Source: Globomyces pollinis-pini (taxonomy: Eukaryota; Chytridiomycota; Chytridiomycetes; Rhizophydiales; Globomycetaceae). From it: 64,000 nucleotides of DNA. Position numbers and translations under genes: made by a program. Numbering within the stretch: the stretch's first letter is position 1; each line of letters opens with the position of its first letter. Shown here in pieces: positions 48,381 to 59,243 of the stretch. The notes under the pieces are model-generated. The model did not search any database, had not been told where the DNA came from, and saw nothing but the letters and a program-made list of their open reading frames with translations. The stretch is from assembly GCA_025399215.1 (NCBI GenBank), contig MU621148.1, positions 1-64,000 on the forward strand. Reading direction: 5' to 3'.

Positions 48381-49771
48381 ATGAATCACGAAGATTCGAG
48401 TTTCATTCAAGATTCTTGTACCGAACTATTAATCAGAGGAAAGTAACGTGGAATGATAACAGTTAGGTTACGTCGTATCGTACATCAAGTTTTTTAATTG
48501 TAAATCTACTATCACAAATAAAAAAGATTTATCAGAATTAAAATCATTATTGATTGTATCTGAAGATTCTCAAAGGGGTGGTATCTAGTATATTGACATA
48601 TTAATCAAAGGAAATGAACCAATTATAATCGAAGCAAAAACAAAACTCGCCAATTTCTTTTTGTAATTACATAATCAATAATAGTTTAGGTCATTAAAAG
48701 ATTTCACCAATGCTATACATTATTTTGAACGTGCTTTATCAGTAGCAAAAAAAGTTCATAAAGAACCAAAATATGAATTAAATGCAAATTGTATTTTAAC
48801 GTGACTAACTCATTTAGGTAATTTGGGGGCTGCAATCAGAGAATCTGGTCAATTATTAGAAGCTCTAGAATATTTTGAAAAGACTAGACAATTAGCAGTT
48901 CATCATGGTGATAAAGAAATTGAAATCATGGTTATTGATAACTTATTGAAAAATCATTTGGAGATTGCTGAACAAGTTAAAAAGAATATTTATTCAACGT
49001 GTAGATGGAAAATTCAAATGATATTCAACAAGCGATTCATCATTACCTTAAATGCATAGATTTATTAAAGACAGAAGACGTGAGTCGAGATAAAACAATT
49101 GAAAATCGAATCTTGTTCTATCTTGGAAAGGCATACAAGAAGATAGGAGATATTGATCGATCCATTAAAGTACAATACTTTTATTTATAAATTAGTTTCT
49201 GGAATCATTTTTGAAAAATATAGAGGAATCTGATGTTAAAGAAAATGAGGGAGCAGCCCAACTCATACTGGCACATTGTTATGAAATGTAATATCACAAT
49301 TAATGACTAATAAATAGTGTAAACAAACAAAATATTGCCATATCGTATTTGGAAATGTTTATCACCAAAGTCCAAGCCGACCCGACACAACGAAAAGCAG
49401 AAGCACAAGCATGTAAACAATTGGGAATACTATATACAAAACTCGAACGATATGATTTATCAGTACATTATTTTGACCAAAATTTCAAATTAACCCAATC
49501 TGTAATCAGTGAAAAACCTGATGAAGAAAAGAAGAGTGAGAACATAAAAGCATCTATTCAAAATAGTGAAAGTCAACTTCAATCGGCAATGGTACAATTA
49601 GGTATATCAAAAGCAAATGCCAAGATGAATCTGTTTTTCGAAACGATTGCAGACCCTAATGGATTAATGGCACTTATACAATGGAAATCTAATCGATCAT
49701 TTGGATCCTATGTTCCACCAGCTCATCGTGTCATCCTTCAAGATGATTCCAAACGTATCAAAATTGAATAA
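48381..49771 (+). CDS. TTC29: TTC29-like tetratricopeptide protein
   Basis: A TPR protein reconstructed from short exons. It opens MNHEDSSFIQDSCTELL, then LSELKSLLIVSED, FLSLKDFTNAIHYFERAL, NLGAAIRESGQLLEALEYF, ILFYLGKAYKKIGDIDRSIK, NIAISYLEMFITK and ACKQLGILYTKLERYDLSVH. A 27-nt intron joins ANC to NLGAAI; others are of similar size. The repeat order and the N-terminal CTELL segment resemble TTC29, an axonemal protein of flagella. The second exon boundary near 48440 is uncertain. If correct, it is one of three cilium-linked genes in 10 kb. Confidence 0.58.
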
Positions 49772-49797
49772 ATATTTTTGTTTTTCTGTAATTATAT

Positions 49798-50501
49798 TTA
49801 TGCTTTGGAATGACTAGTGGATTGAGAGTATAAAAAGTATAAGGCAAATTGAAAAATAGCCAAGATAGAACCCGCCAAATTAGGAATTGTGATATAATGA
49901 TCATTAAGTGATATACCCACTGCTGTCCATAAGAAGCATACAATCAATGACATGACTGTCAATGGTAATGATAATAAACCATTTGAAGATTTTGTTTTTA
50001 TAATTTGAGCCTATAAAATAATTTAGTTTAAAAAGATACAGCAGTTGATAGAGGAGCAGCAGAAGTTAATATTCCAACGATAGCATTTATTGAACCCAAG
50101 ATTGATATTGTATTTTCGTTGTAAAAGTAATTTACCCAAGTTAATATAGTACAATTGATGAATAACATATAAATGATTTGATTTTCCACTTTAGCCTAAA
50201 ACATTAGGATAATCAGAATCACTTTGAAAGGGGATAATGAATGAAAGTTGATTAAACATAAAGTAGCGATGATTAAACCGGCGGTATTTATGAATAATAA
50301 ATTTGAATTCTTTACTAATAAAGCGTATTTTAACCAAAGGGTAGTATTAGTGATAGTAGCTAATAAAGGTAAAATATTAGCATTTCCAGTTGATCTTTGT
50401 AATCGATATTCTAATTGTTAAAAAATCGAATTACTTTGAGCATCAATAAAGTAAGTTAAAAATAATCCAAACGTAAACAAAACTGTTACTGGTTCCAACA
50501 T
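49798..50501 (-). CDS. SWEET (MtN3/saliva) sugar transporter
   Basis: Predicted 207-aa, seven-segment uniporter of two MtN3 repeats. The first repeat has LQRSTGNANILPLLATITNT then TLWLKYALL and NTAGLIIATL; the second has TKSSNGLLSLPLTVMSLI, FLWTAVGISLNDHYITIPN and AGSILAIFQFALYFLY. Introns of 24, 27 and 29 nt leave exactly 208 codons, supporting the model. SWEETs move sugars down gradients across plasma or internal membranes. As far as I recall, fungal SWEETs are found mainly in chytrid-type fungi. The substrate is not predictable. Confidence 0.92.
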
Positions 50502-50529
50502 CAAAAGATAAAATAAATTTTCCTTCAAG

Positions 50530-51950
50530 ATGAGTAACTTGGATACGTTAATTGGTACAATTAAAAGTCATTAAGTATTAGATACGGCTACAAGTGAAGT
50601 TAATACTAGTGAAGATTGGAGTGCTATCATAAAAATATGTGAATTAGTAGAAGCGTAATCAATTTAAATTAATCAAAAAACAGTAATCCTTCAAAATGTA
50701 GAGATACTGTAAATATACTAATCAAAAAACTAAACCATAAAAATGTTAATGTAATCATATAATCATTCACTTCAGGTGGTATTGTATTCTTTAACATTGG
50801 CAAATGCTTTGGTTCAAAATTGTGGTTTAACTTTAAAACAAGAGATCAGTTCTAGAGCTTATTTACAAACTTTAATGAAATTAGTCAATAATAATAATAC
50901 TCATATTACCGTTCGAAATCGAATATTGGATGTCATTCAAACATGGGCAAATGATTTCAAAAATGACTCATCATTGGAGTAATCATTCTATCAATTTTTG
51001 ATTTTCTTAGTTATATGGTCGAAGTTTATCAACAATTAAAATCTGATGGTAAATAATGGTATGGTGTTTGATGATCAGGTTTGGAATTTCCAAAAACAGT
51101 TGCATCCCCAGTAAAGAAGAGTGGTTTGACTGATAAAGAAAAAGAAGAGGAAGAACTTCAATTAGCAGTAACTTGATATGTTCTCATTATAGTTGGCATT
51201 ATCATTATCACAAGAACAAACTAAAACTCAACCTACCAAATCCGACACCAAAACTAAAGTAAAAAAATATCCATAAGGAATTAATAACTATAGGAACCAC
51301 CAATACTGTTCCAAGTACGAGCCTTATATGATTTCAACCCAACCGAAGCTGGTGAATTGAAACTAACCAAAGGTGATATCATCAACGTATATGACAATTC
51401 CACTTTCCCAGATTGGTGGAAAGGTAGTCATATTGGACAAATTGGAATTTTTCCTGCAAACTATGTTGAAAAAATCTCTACATCAATTCCAAAACAAAAT
51501 ACTCAATTGACTGAAAATGCTATCATTCTTCAAAACCTTTCCAAAGTCCTTCAACTCAAACAAAATATATCAAAAGCGGATCCATTAGGAAATAATCCAA
51601 AAGAAAATGAAAAACTACAAGTAAAAAAATCGTATCATTCATATTAGATGGAATATCAACAAATTCTGGAAATCGTTCCACAAGTGATTAAATGTGCCAA
51701 TCAACAACGTAAAAAACAAGATGATTTGGCAATTTTACATGAACGTTTTGGTGCCGCTTGTTTAACGTATCAAAAATTGATGAATTCTTATACTGCTACA
51801 CAACGTCATGGAAGAAGTAAGTGATTTTGCTGATAAGTAGTTGAACAACCGTTTCCAAATCAAGGTTACCAACCTAATTTTGGGAATCATCCTGGTGATC
51901 AATTTCAACAAGGTCAATTTTATCCTAATCAAGCAGCTTATCCTCGTTAA
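50530..51950 (+). CDS. HSE1: STAM/Hse1-like ESCRT-0 subunit
   Basis: An endosomal sorting protein that binds ubiquitinated cargo together with Vps27/HRS. The VHS domain starts MSNLDTLIDTATSEVNTSED and continues IKICELVEANPSKCRD, VVLYSLTLANALVQNCG. A ubiquitin-interacting motif, EEELQLALALSLSQEQ, follows. An SH3 domain reads VRALYDFNPTEAGELKLTKG then WWKGSHIGQIGIFPANYVE. A coiled-coil/GAT-like tail includes LEIVPQVIKCANQQRKK and ends in a Gln/Pro-rich stretch. Many 25-30-nt introns interrupt it. It is divergent from the SWEET gene, with start codons only 28 nt apart. Confidence 0.9.
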
Positions 51951-52093
51951 GTCATGACCTTTCCCTTTCGCTTTAAAAAAAATATAACTTTCTTGTTTTG
52001 ACCACTGACTTTTAATCTTTTACAATTGATAAATTTTGTATTATTATAAAAAATTTATTCTTTAATTGCATAGTAAATAGATTTATAGGAATT

Positions 52094-54734
52094 TCAAGGT
52101 GTAGAGGTAGCAGCAGCTCCAAAAGGAGAAGTCCCTATTTTACCCATCAAATCATACTGTTTCCGAACAATTTCAGCAGCACCCTTGACACCAGGTGTAG
52201 TTGGTGACATCATGCGTACCATACGTGCTTTTTGTAAAGATTCAAGTCGACTTTTTAACTGCGAAGGTGTAGAATTGGTTGGTGTGTTTAGTGTTTCGGA
52301 TTCCACTAGGAAAGGTGTTTGTGGTTTAAATGATGGAGTTTTCGTGGTTTTGTCTGCATTTGGATTTGGAAAGATAGTTCCATTATTGTTCGTTTTCATC
52401 TGTCCATGAATATTGGACTGACCGTCTTCATCAGTTTTGGACTTTTCGTGCTCACAACTATTGAACTGATCTTGTTCGCGAGTATTTGACAGAACCTGCT
52501 CATTGGCACCGGATGCTACCCTACGATTCCCCGATTCACGTCCACCTTCACCAAACAACGCCCCGTGACCAACTACCCGTCCCATCCTAAAAACATAAAC
52601 AATTCCAAATTACACATCTCCCTCATCATCACTTTGATCCAGATCCGGGCCCATAGTATCACTCTCCAACCATTTACCATCATCCCTACCATTAAACAAA
52701 CCATTTACATGTCAGTCAACCCAAGCGAAGACACCTGTGGTCTTACAGGACTGCTTAAATGTCCAGGCGTTCGCGTCACATACCCCACCTTTCGACTAGC
52801 CTTCAACCATCTATCATCAACAACATAAAATCCATTACTCTGGAGTGGCAGGAGTTTGCGTACTTGTTTTCCCCTTTAACCACCTAAACGGTTTAACGAC
52901 TGATGAATTACTGTGGTGTTTCCGGTAATGATGACAATAGATTTTTCTTGGCCACCATTCGTTTTTCTTCTTCCAATACCACTTGATCATGCTACAATCA
53001 AAAACATATAAAATACCTGTAATTGAACTCTCTCTTTGCCACTACTATTAATACTTGAAGTTACATTTTGATAGCTATACATGAATAAAGAATCATTTAC
53101 CAGCATCGGTTAAAGCTTTTCGATCTGATTCCAATAATTGTTTTTGTTTTTTTAATTCTTTCCATTCCTCTTCAATTCCTTCCATATCTACATCAAAATC
53201 AGACTTGAATTCAGTTTGTGGTTTGGTAAGACTAAGCTCGATGAGTTGAGTCTGTTGATTGATGAGTGCTTGTTGTTGTGCTGATTGGTGTTAGTTGGAT
53301 GAAGTTACCGATAGTATCGTTCAGATTGTTGATTTCAGTCTGGAGATCGGGTGTTTGATGACGGAATGATTTGAGAATTGAGAGGTTGTGATTAAATGCA
53401 TTGGTAATGGTCTCGTGCATCATTTCGAATGGTAATTGGAAAACTCCGTTCTATTGATTAATTGATTGAATGTACTTCAACGTCAACTAGTTTTCCTGTG
53501 ATATCTTTGTTGCCTTCCTTATACTGTATCGTTAGATTAGGATTTGGTTACTGTTTGGTTGTCCTGTTCCTGATTGTTGGAATTTAAGACTGGTGTTTGA
53601 TTGTCGCTCTCTTCTTGTCCATCCTTTTCATCATCCTTTTCCTAAAACGTTAATTTACAGTTGACAGGTGTTATGGTGTCGATGATATTCAAATGTGAGT
53701 AATTATCACCAGAAGCACTGTTTGTATAACATCAGGTGTTTTATGTACCAAACAACCGAAATGTTGCTATACAATAATGTGATATGAGTGTTAGATATTT
53801 GCTATTATTAGTATTTACCATTAACATAGAAGTAATCTAAAGATGAGAGATCAAGAAACATACAGAAGAGTTCAAAGAAACAAAGCAATCATAGAGCAAT
53901 TGTCGTAAGCAAGAATTTTCATGTAACAACAGTTTTTCATGTTGTTCATAATTGTTAATGACAATATTGTATAAATCATTTTTCTACCAAGTTAGAGAAA
54001 AGTCATACTTGGGATTGTTTTGGAGGCAAAGGATTAATACAGTGCATGACGGAGGGTAGTTTAGCTTTATCTTTAACAAGAGTTGCTATTTTATCCGACA
54101 TCTTCAATTTTTCTCTAGAAAACCGTTTACTTTCATGCTACAAATTAATATTCCAGACTATACCTATTATAATGAGAGATCGTAATATGTACCTGTCAAA
54201 AAATGAGAGATCGTAGAGTATACCAAGAATTGTGACTTTAGGTGAGCAGAATGAATTGATAATTTCTTGATCGTATCATTTGATGTAGTGATCACCTTTT
54301 GCATTGTAGCAATTTGAGAGTTGGCAATACTATGATGAGATAGATCCAAGTTACTCCAATTGATTGAGAGTTGAGGAAAGTTTTGTTGATTTATTATTTA
54401 GTTGAGAGCTTAATTTGGTAGATTGAGCTTCCAATAGTTGTATATCGTGGTTGATTATAGCAATTCGAGTGTTTAAGTCTGATATGTGAGTATCCGATTG
54501 TAATTTTGAATGAATGAGAGAGTATAAAGACGAAGGGATTGATTGTAAATTATTAATGATTGAGAAGTTAATGGTAGGATGTCCAATAGCTGATAAGTTT
54601 TGGTTGATGAAATTGGTCAAGTCGTTGGCATTACTACTAAGATTACTACTAGCATTAGTAGTAGTATTATTAGTATTATTATTAGTAGTAGGGATAGTAT
54701 TAGAACTGGTGTTTGGTGATAGTGCAGAGAGCAT
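52094..54734 (-). CDS. SSX2IP: SSX2IP/ADIP-family coiled-coil protein (basal body/centriolar)
   Basis: A multi-exon coiled-coil protein. The first exon reads MLSALSPNTSSNT, a low-complexity Asn/Thr stretch, then NDLTNFINQNLSAIGHPTI, IPSSLYSLIHSKL and helices through QATMQKVITTSNDTIKK-like segments. This matches the ADIP N-terminal pattern of a conserved helix followed by a Tyr-x-Leu-x2 segment. Later exons give HESKRFSREKLKMSDKIATL, a basic coil (KELKKQKQLLESDRKAL) and PATPEWLKASRKVGYVTRTP. A 27-nt intron joins DDEGDV to MGRVVGHGALFGEG in the last exon. SSX2IP and fission yeast Msd1 anchor microtubules at centrosomes or basal bodies. Exon edges at 52860-53600 are provisional. Confidence 0.6.
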
Positions 54735-54805
54735 GATCAAAAAAAGATCTTCAACAATTAGGTAAAATAACAACCCAAACGATTGATTTGTAATAGCAAG
54801 TAAAT

Positions 54806-56309
54806 ATGGGTGGAATGTTAAGTTGTTTGGTCACTCAAACTGCCTGCTGCTTTGGCAATGCTGCTCTCTCTTGCTTTTGTAATATTTGTGGTCAGAAGTC
54901 TTCTACTGCTTCAAGAGTTGGTATATCAATCTTATTTAATTACTATAGGTTTCGCTTTACAGTATTTATTCTCTGCTGGTCTAGCTTGTGTACCAAAATA
55001 TTATTCTCATTGATAGCTCATGCTCACAGATTGGGTCGCAAAGAAAATTCAGGATATATCATACGGATACCTCATCTTGAACTGTCCCCAAGGTGACTGC
55101 TTTGGTGTCTTGGCTGTTTATCGCATATGTCTTGCATCTTCCCTCTTTGTTTGTCTAACCTTTAATCTCACACTCCTTAGCATCTCTTTCTATGCTTTTT
55201 TATGACTGGTGTGAAATCTTCTTTGGATTGGAGAGCGCACATTCAGAATGGTTATTGGGGTGTTAAATTTGTAGCTTACCTTGCCATGATCATCCTCACT
55301 TTCTTTTTACCTAATGGATTCATTAATGGTTGGGGTTCTTATGTTAATATGCCTGGTTTGCTTCTTGGTCTCATTCTTTAGGTATTTCTCACCTGTCTCA
55401 CCCTTAGGTACACATTAATTGTCTAACAGTGAAAGGTGCCGCTCTATTTATCATGATCCAAATGATCTTGTTGATCGACTTTGCATACTCAGTCAGTGAA
55501 TCTCTACTTGGTATCACGTTAGACACTAATTTCAGGTTATTGGGAAGAAACAGATGATAGAAAATATTTAATTATCTTGCTCATTCTTACGGGATTAAGT
55601 TACTTGTGCTCAGTCATCGGTACTGGGTTCATGTATGCCTGGTTTGGTTCCCAAGGCTGTCAGCTCAACCAATTCTTCATCTCCTTCAATATCATCTTAG
55701 CCATCATTGCCACCGCTGCTTCTGTTCATCCGTCGGTCCAAGAAGCAAATCCAAAGAGTGGTCTTGCCCAAGCTTCCATGGTCACCATTTATGCCACATA
55801 TCTTATTGCTAGCGCACTTACCAGTGAACCTAACGATCCACTTGCTGGCCGCAGTTGTAACCCACTTGACCTCCAGGACAAAACTCAAACCACATCCATG
55901 CTTGTTGGATCTATGTTTACTTTCCTCGCCCTCGTTTACAGTACTTCACGGGCAGCCGAAACTTATGATACCTTCCGTGACACCGAACCTCTCCTCGCTC
56001 CAGATGAACATGAAGGCACCTACCCGCATGATGATGAACAAGAAGGATGTCTCTACAATTACTCGTTTTTCCATTTTATCTTTTTCATTGCTTCCATGTA
56101 CCTTGCTATGCTCATTACCAACTGGGACAGTGTCTCTATCTCGGACAAGGATACAGCCGTGGTCGGTAAAAGTCTGACTGCCGTATGGGTTAAAGTTATT
56201 TCCAGGTTTGTCTATATTTTTTTCGTTTATTACTAGTTGGTTGGTTATGGGCTTGTATACTTGGACAGCGGTCGCTCCGCTTGTTTTGCCTGATCGTAAT
56301 TGGGATTAA
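54806..56309 (+). CDS. TMS1: SERINC/TDE1/Tms1 family membrane protein
   Basis: A multi-pass membrane protein of the serine incorporator family, thought to support serine-derived lipid or scramblase functions. It begins MGGMLSCLVTQTACCFGNAA then CFCNICGQKSSTASRVG, the diagnostic Cys-rich opening. Next come DWVAKKIQDISYGY, NCPQGDCFGVLAVYRIC, DWRAHIQNGYWGVKFVAYL and LFIMIQMILLIDFAYSVSES. The end reads SSWLVMGLYTWTAVAPLVLP and RNWD. A large Asp/Glu-rich loop (LAPDEHEGTYPHDDEQEG) precedes the last helices. Short introns interrupt the first half. The start is the only Met ahead of the Cys-rich motif. Confidence 0.93.
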
Positions 56310-56522
56310 TCTATCTGTGAATGAACTTGTTTTAAATTTTAATTTCTTATTTATCTTTAATTTTTCGTTTGCATCCAATCGTATAACTGTGATTTACACT
56401 TAAGTTCATATATGTAAGACTATTGATATGATTGAATTCATGCAATGGGTTGACCGAGTTTTAGGTTGATTTAAGTCTTATCGCGTTCAACCTCATAATT
56501 TTTTTTTTTTTAAAATACAAAA

Positions 56523-57943
56523 ATGGAACGCAAAATACAAGTTCAATTTTATTCCAGACAATCAAAATATTCGGTAACGGATACACCGATCCTAGTACCA
56601 ACAACACTCAAGCGTTACGGTCTTTCAGAAATCATCAATCATTTACTAGCATTAGGTTTGACTGTCCTATCCAACTCACATTAGATATCCCAGTTCCTTT
56701 TGATTTCATCATCGATGGCAAATTTTTACGTACTTCAATTGATACCTATTTGGAATCAAATTCAAAATCAACTGAGAATATATTACAAGTTGAATTTATT
56801 GAATTATCATTACCACCTTCGGAATCATCTAGTTTGATTCATGATGATTGGATATCAGCTACTAGATTACATGCAACAGATCCGTATATTTTGTCTGCTT
56901 CATTTGATTCAAATTTACGAGTATGGAACCATTCATCAACACTCGTTTCAGAGATGGTCAATCCAACTGGTAACAATGCTCTTAAATGTGCTGAATGGCT
57001 TTCCAATGATCAAATTATTGTTGGAGATTCTAAACATAATGTGTTGGGTTTCAATGTAAGTCGATTGTTTTTCATAAATTAGTTTCGTGATGATGAGTTA
57101 CAATACGCTTACGCTTGTAAGGGTCATGAAGGTAGTATTGAAGATTTGGCAGTTTCTGAACCACTTGGAATGGTTTGTTTTTAAATTGATTGATGTTTAG
57201 TTTGCATCTGCATCTTGGGATAAAACTATCAAATTATGGTCAAACGATGATTCAGATATACAAACTCAAACCATATCAAAAAAATCAAATAAAAAACAAA
57301 AAATTCAAGAAGTTAAAATCAAGGTATTATAATCATTGTCACATTGATTCTAGAATGAAAAATCAAGTTTGGAGGGACATGTAGGAGCTGTGTCAAGCAT
57401 TGTTTTTGATGAATCCAATCGTAACGGATTGTTTTCTGGATCTTGGGATCATTCCGTAAGACTTTGGGATCTTAATTTGGAATCAAACGTACATACAATG
57501 GTACTCATTATCATCACTAATAGTGTTATTTAGAACTGTGAGCAAGTGGTTAGTTGTATCGATTATTCAGTGCAAAATGGCTTACTTATTACTGGTCATA
57601 GTGATGGAATTATCCGACTTTGGGACCCAAGATCTAAAGGTATTATGAAGTATATTAACCTATTTTAGATGGATTATTAGTTAAAATGAAGCTATCATCG
57701 CATAAAAATTGGGTTTCTAGTATTACTCTTTCCAAAACCATTTCGGATCAGTTTGCCAGTGTATCTTATGATGGAACATTGAAGGTTTGGGATATTCGAT
57801 CTACGACACCGCTATATACTGTCACATGTGGTGAAGGAGACAAAATGTTTTCAGTTGATTGGCAGTCAGGATTATTGACAACTGGTGGAGAAGAAGGCAA
57901 ATTACATGTTTATTTACCACATAATCAATCTGTTGGAGCTTAG
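56523..57943 (+). CDS. YTM1: Ribosome biogenesis protein YTM1 (WDR12)
   Basis: A nucleolar WD40 protein of the Nop7-Erb1-Ytm1 complex for 60S maturation, removed by Rea1. The N-terminal NLE domain reads MERKIQVQFYSRQSKYSV then ILVPTTLKRYGLSEIINH and FDFIIDGKFLRTSID. WD repeats follow: DDWISATRLHATDPYILS, FASASWDKTIKLWS, GHVGAVSSIVFD, FSGSWDHSVRLWD, HSDGIIRLWDPRSKD and SVSYDGTLKVWDI. It ends EGKLHVYLPHNQSVGA. Short introns are spread throughout. A 13-nt T-tract lies just upstream of the ATG. Confidence 0.93.
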
Positions 57944-58188
57944 ATTCCATGATTATTTACGATTTATTTTTTTGATTGATTAATATAACTCACTAACCTA
58001 CATTAAAATGACGTGTTTTGACGGGTGACATGAAGAAGAATGATCAAAAATTGAGTTCATCCAAGACATTGAATGCTCACCATTTGGATTCATCCAAGAT
58101 ACTTGATCAAATCTCCTAAACTCCATTGCAATCCATAATTTTCTAAGAGGAAAACAGAAAAAAAAAAGTTAATTTTTTTTTTATAAAA

Positions 58189-58918
58189 ATGACAGACAAT
58201 CCAATTTATTCATTCAATGACCCAGTAAATTACACAGTCAAACATCCATTACAAAACAACTGGACACTTTGGTATGATGATCCAGCAGCAATGAAAAACA
58301 CAAATATCAGTTGGGATGAAAATCTTAAAACTATCATGACAGTAAATTCAATTGAAGATTTTTTTGGGTTCGTTTTATTATAAAGCTTATTGAATTTAGT
58401 TTAGTAAATCATATCAAAAAACCTTCTGACATACCCATTTCAGCAAATTATCATCTATTTAAAACTGGGGTAAGACCAGCTTGGGAAGATAAAGAAAATT
58501 CAAAAGGTGGAAAATGGACTTTTGGATTCAATAGACAAAAAAGAACTCCTGAAATAGATCCCATTTGGATGAATATTGTATTAAAATCATAACTTTAAAC
58601 CCTACATAGATGTTGGCATTAATTGGTGAACAATTCGATCATTCTGATGATATTACTGGTGCCGTTATTTCAATCCGGAAAGGTGTTGATCGAATTGCTA
58701 TTTGGACCAAATCTTATGATAATCCTGAACGTACTATTCGTATTGGGTATATCATTTGTCAATTTATTCTGTAGGGAACAGTTCAAGTCATTTTTGGATA
58801 CTAGAGATCGAATTGGGTTTCAAGCGCATTCGGATACCGCAGTTAAAACTGGAAGGTATGGTTTTTTATTTGTATTGATGGTTCGTTTAGTACTGTAAAA
58901 GACAGATATAATTGTTAA
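58189..58918 (+). CDS. EIF4E: Translation initiation factor eIF4E
   Basis: The mRNA cap-binding protein. Key segments are HPLQNNWTLWYDDPAAMKN, VNSIEDFFG joined by an intron to LVNHIKKPSD, HLFKTGVRPAWEDKEN, GGKWTFGFNRQ, LALIGEQFDHSDDITGAVIS and IAIWTKSYDN. The cap-stacking Trp residues and the Glu in WED are present. The third exon boundary uses GT at 58373 or close by. The last intron (GTATGG...TTTAG) joins KTGS to TVKDRYNC at the end, like the SGSTTKNRFVV ending of homologues. A 10-nt T-tract precedes the start. Confidence 0.93.
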
Positions 58919-59243
58919 GTTTCAAATAAACATAGTGTCATAACATTGATAATGATTTTTTTATCAAGGGTGAATTACATAAACATTTTTGGAAACTAGT
59001 CAGTTGTGAGAAGTACTGTAATTTTATCATGTCTTTTAAATTCGAATGGGAAAAAAGTCACCATTCAATAGGATCATGGTGTTTTCCAATTGGTCTTGCA
59101 CATATCTCACTTTCGTGTCCAACAACTGATGGATTATCAACAAGACTTTACTATTGAAAAGGTATAAAATTAATTCAAAAGGCGAAAGAAATTTATAGTT
59201 ATAAAACAGATTTATTTTGAAATCAGATTTGATAAACAAGGAT
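58919..59243. other. Intergenic region between convergent genes
   Basis: About 325 nt of AT-rich sequence between the ends of eIF4E and the first BT1-family transporter. I see no gene or repeat in it. Confidence 0.5.
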
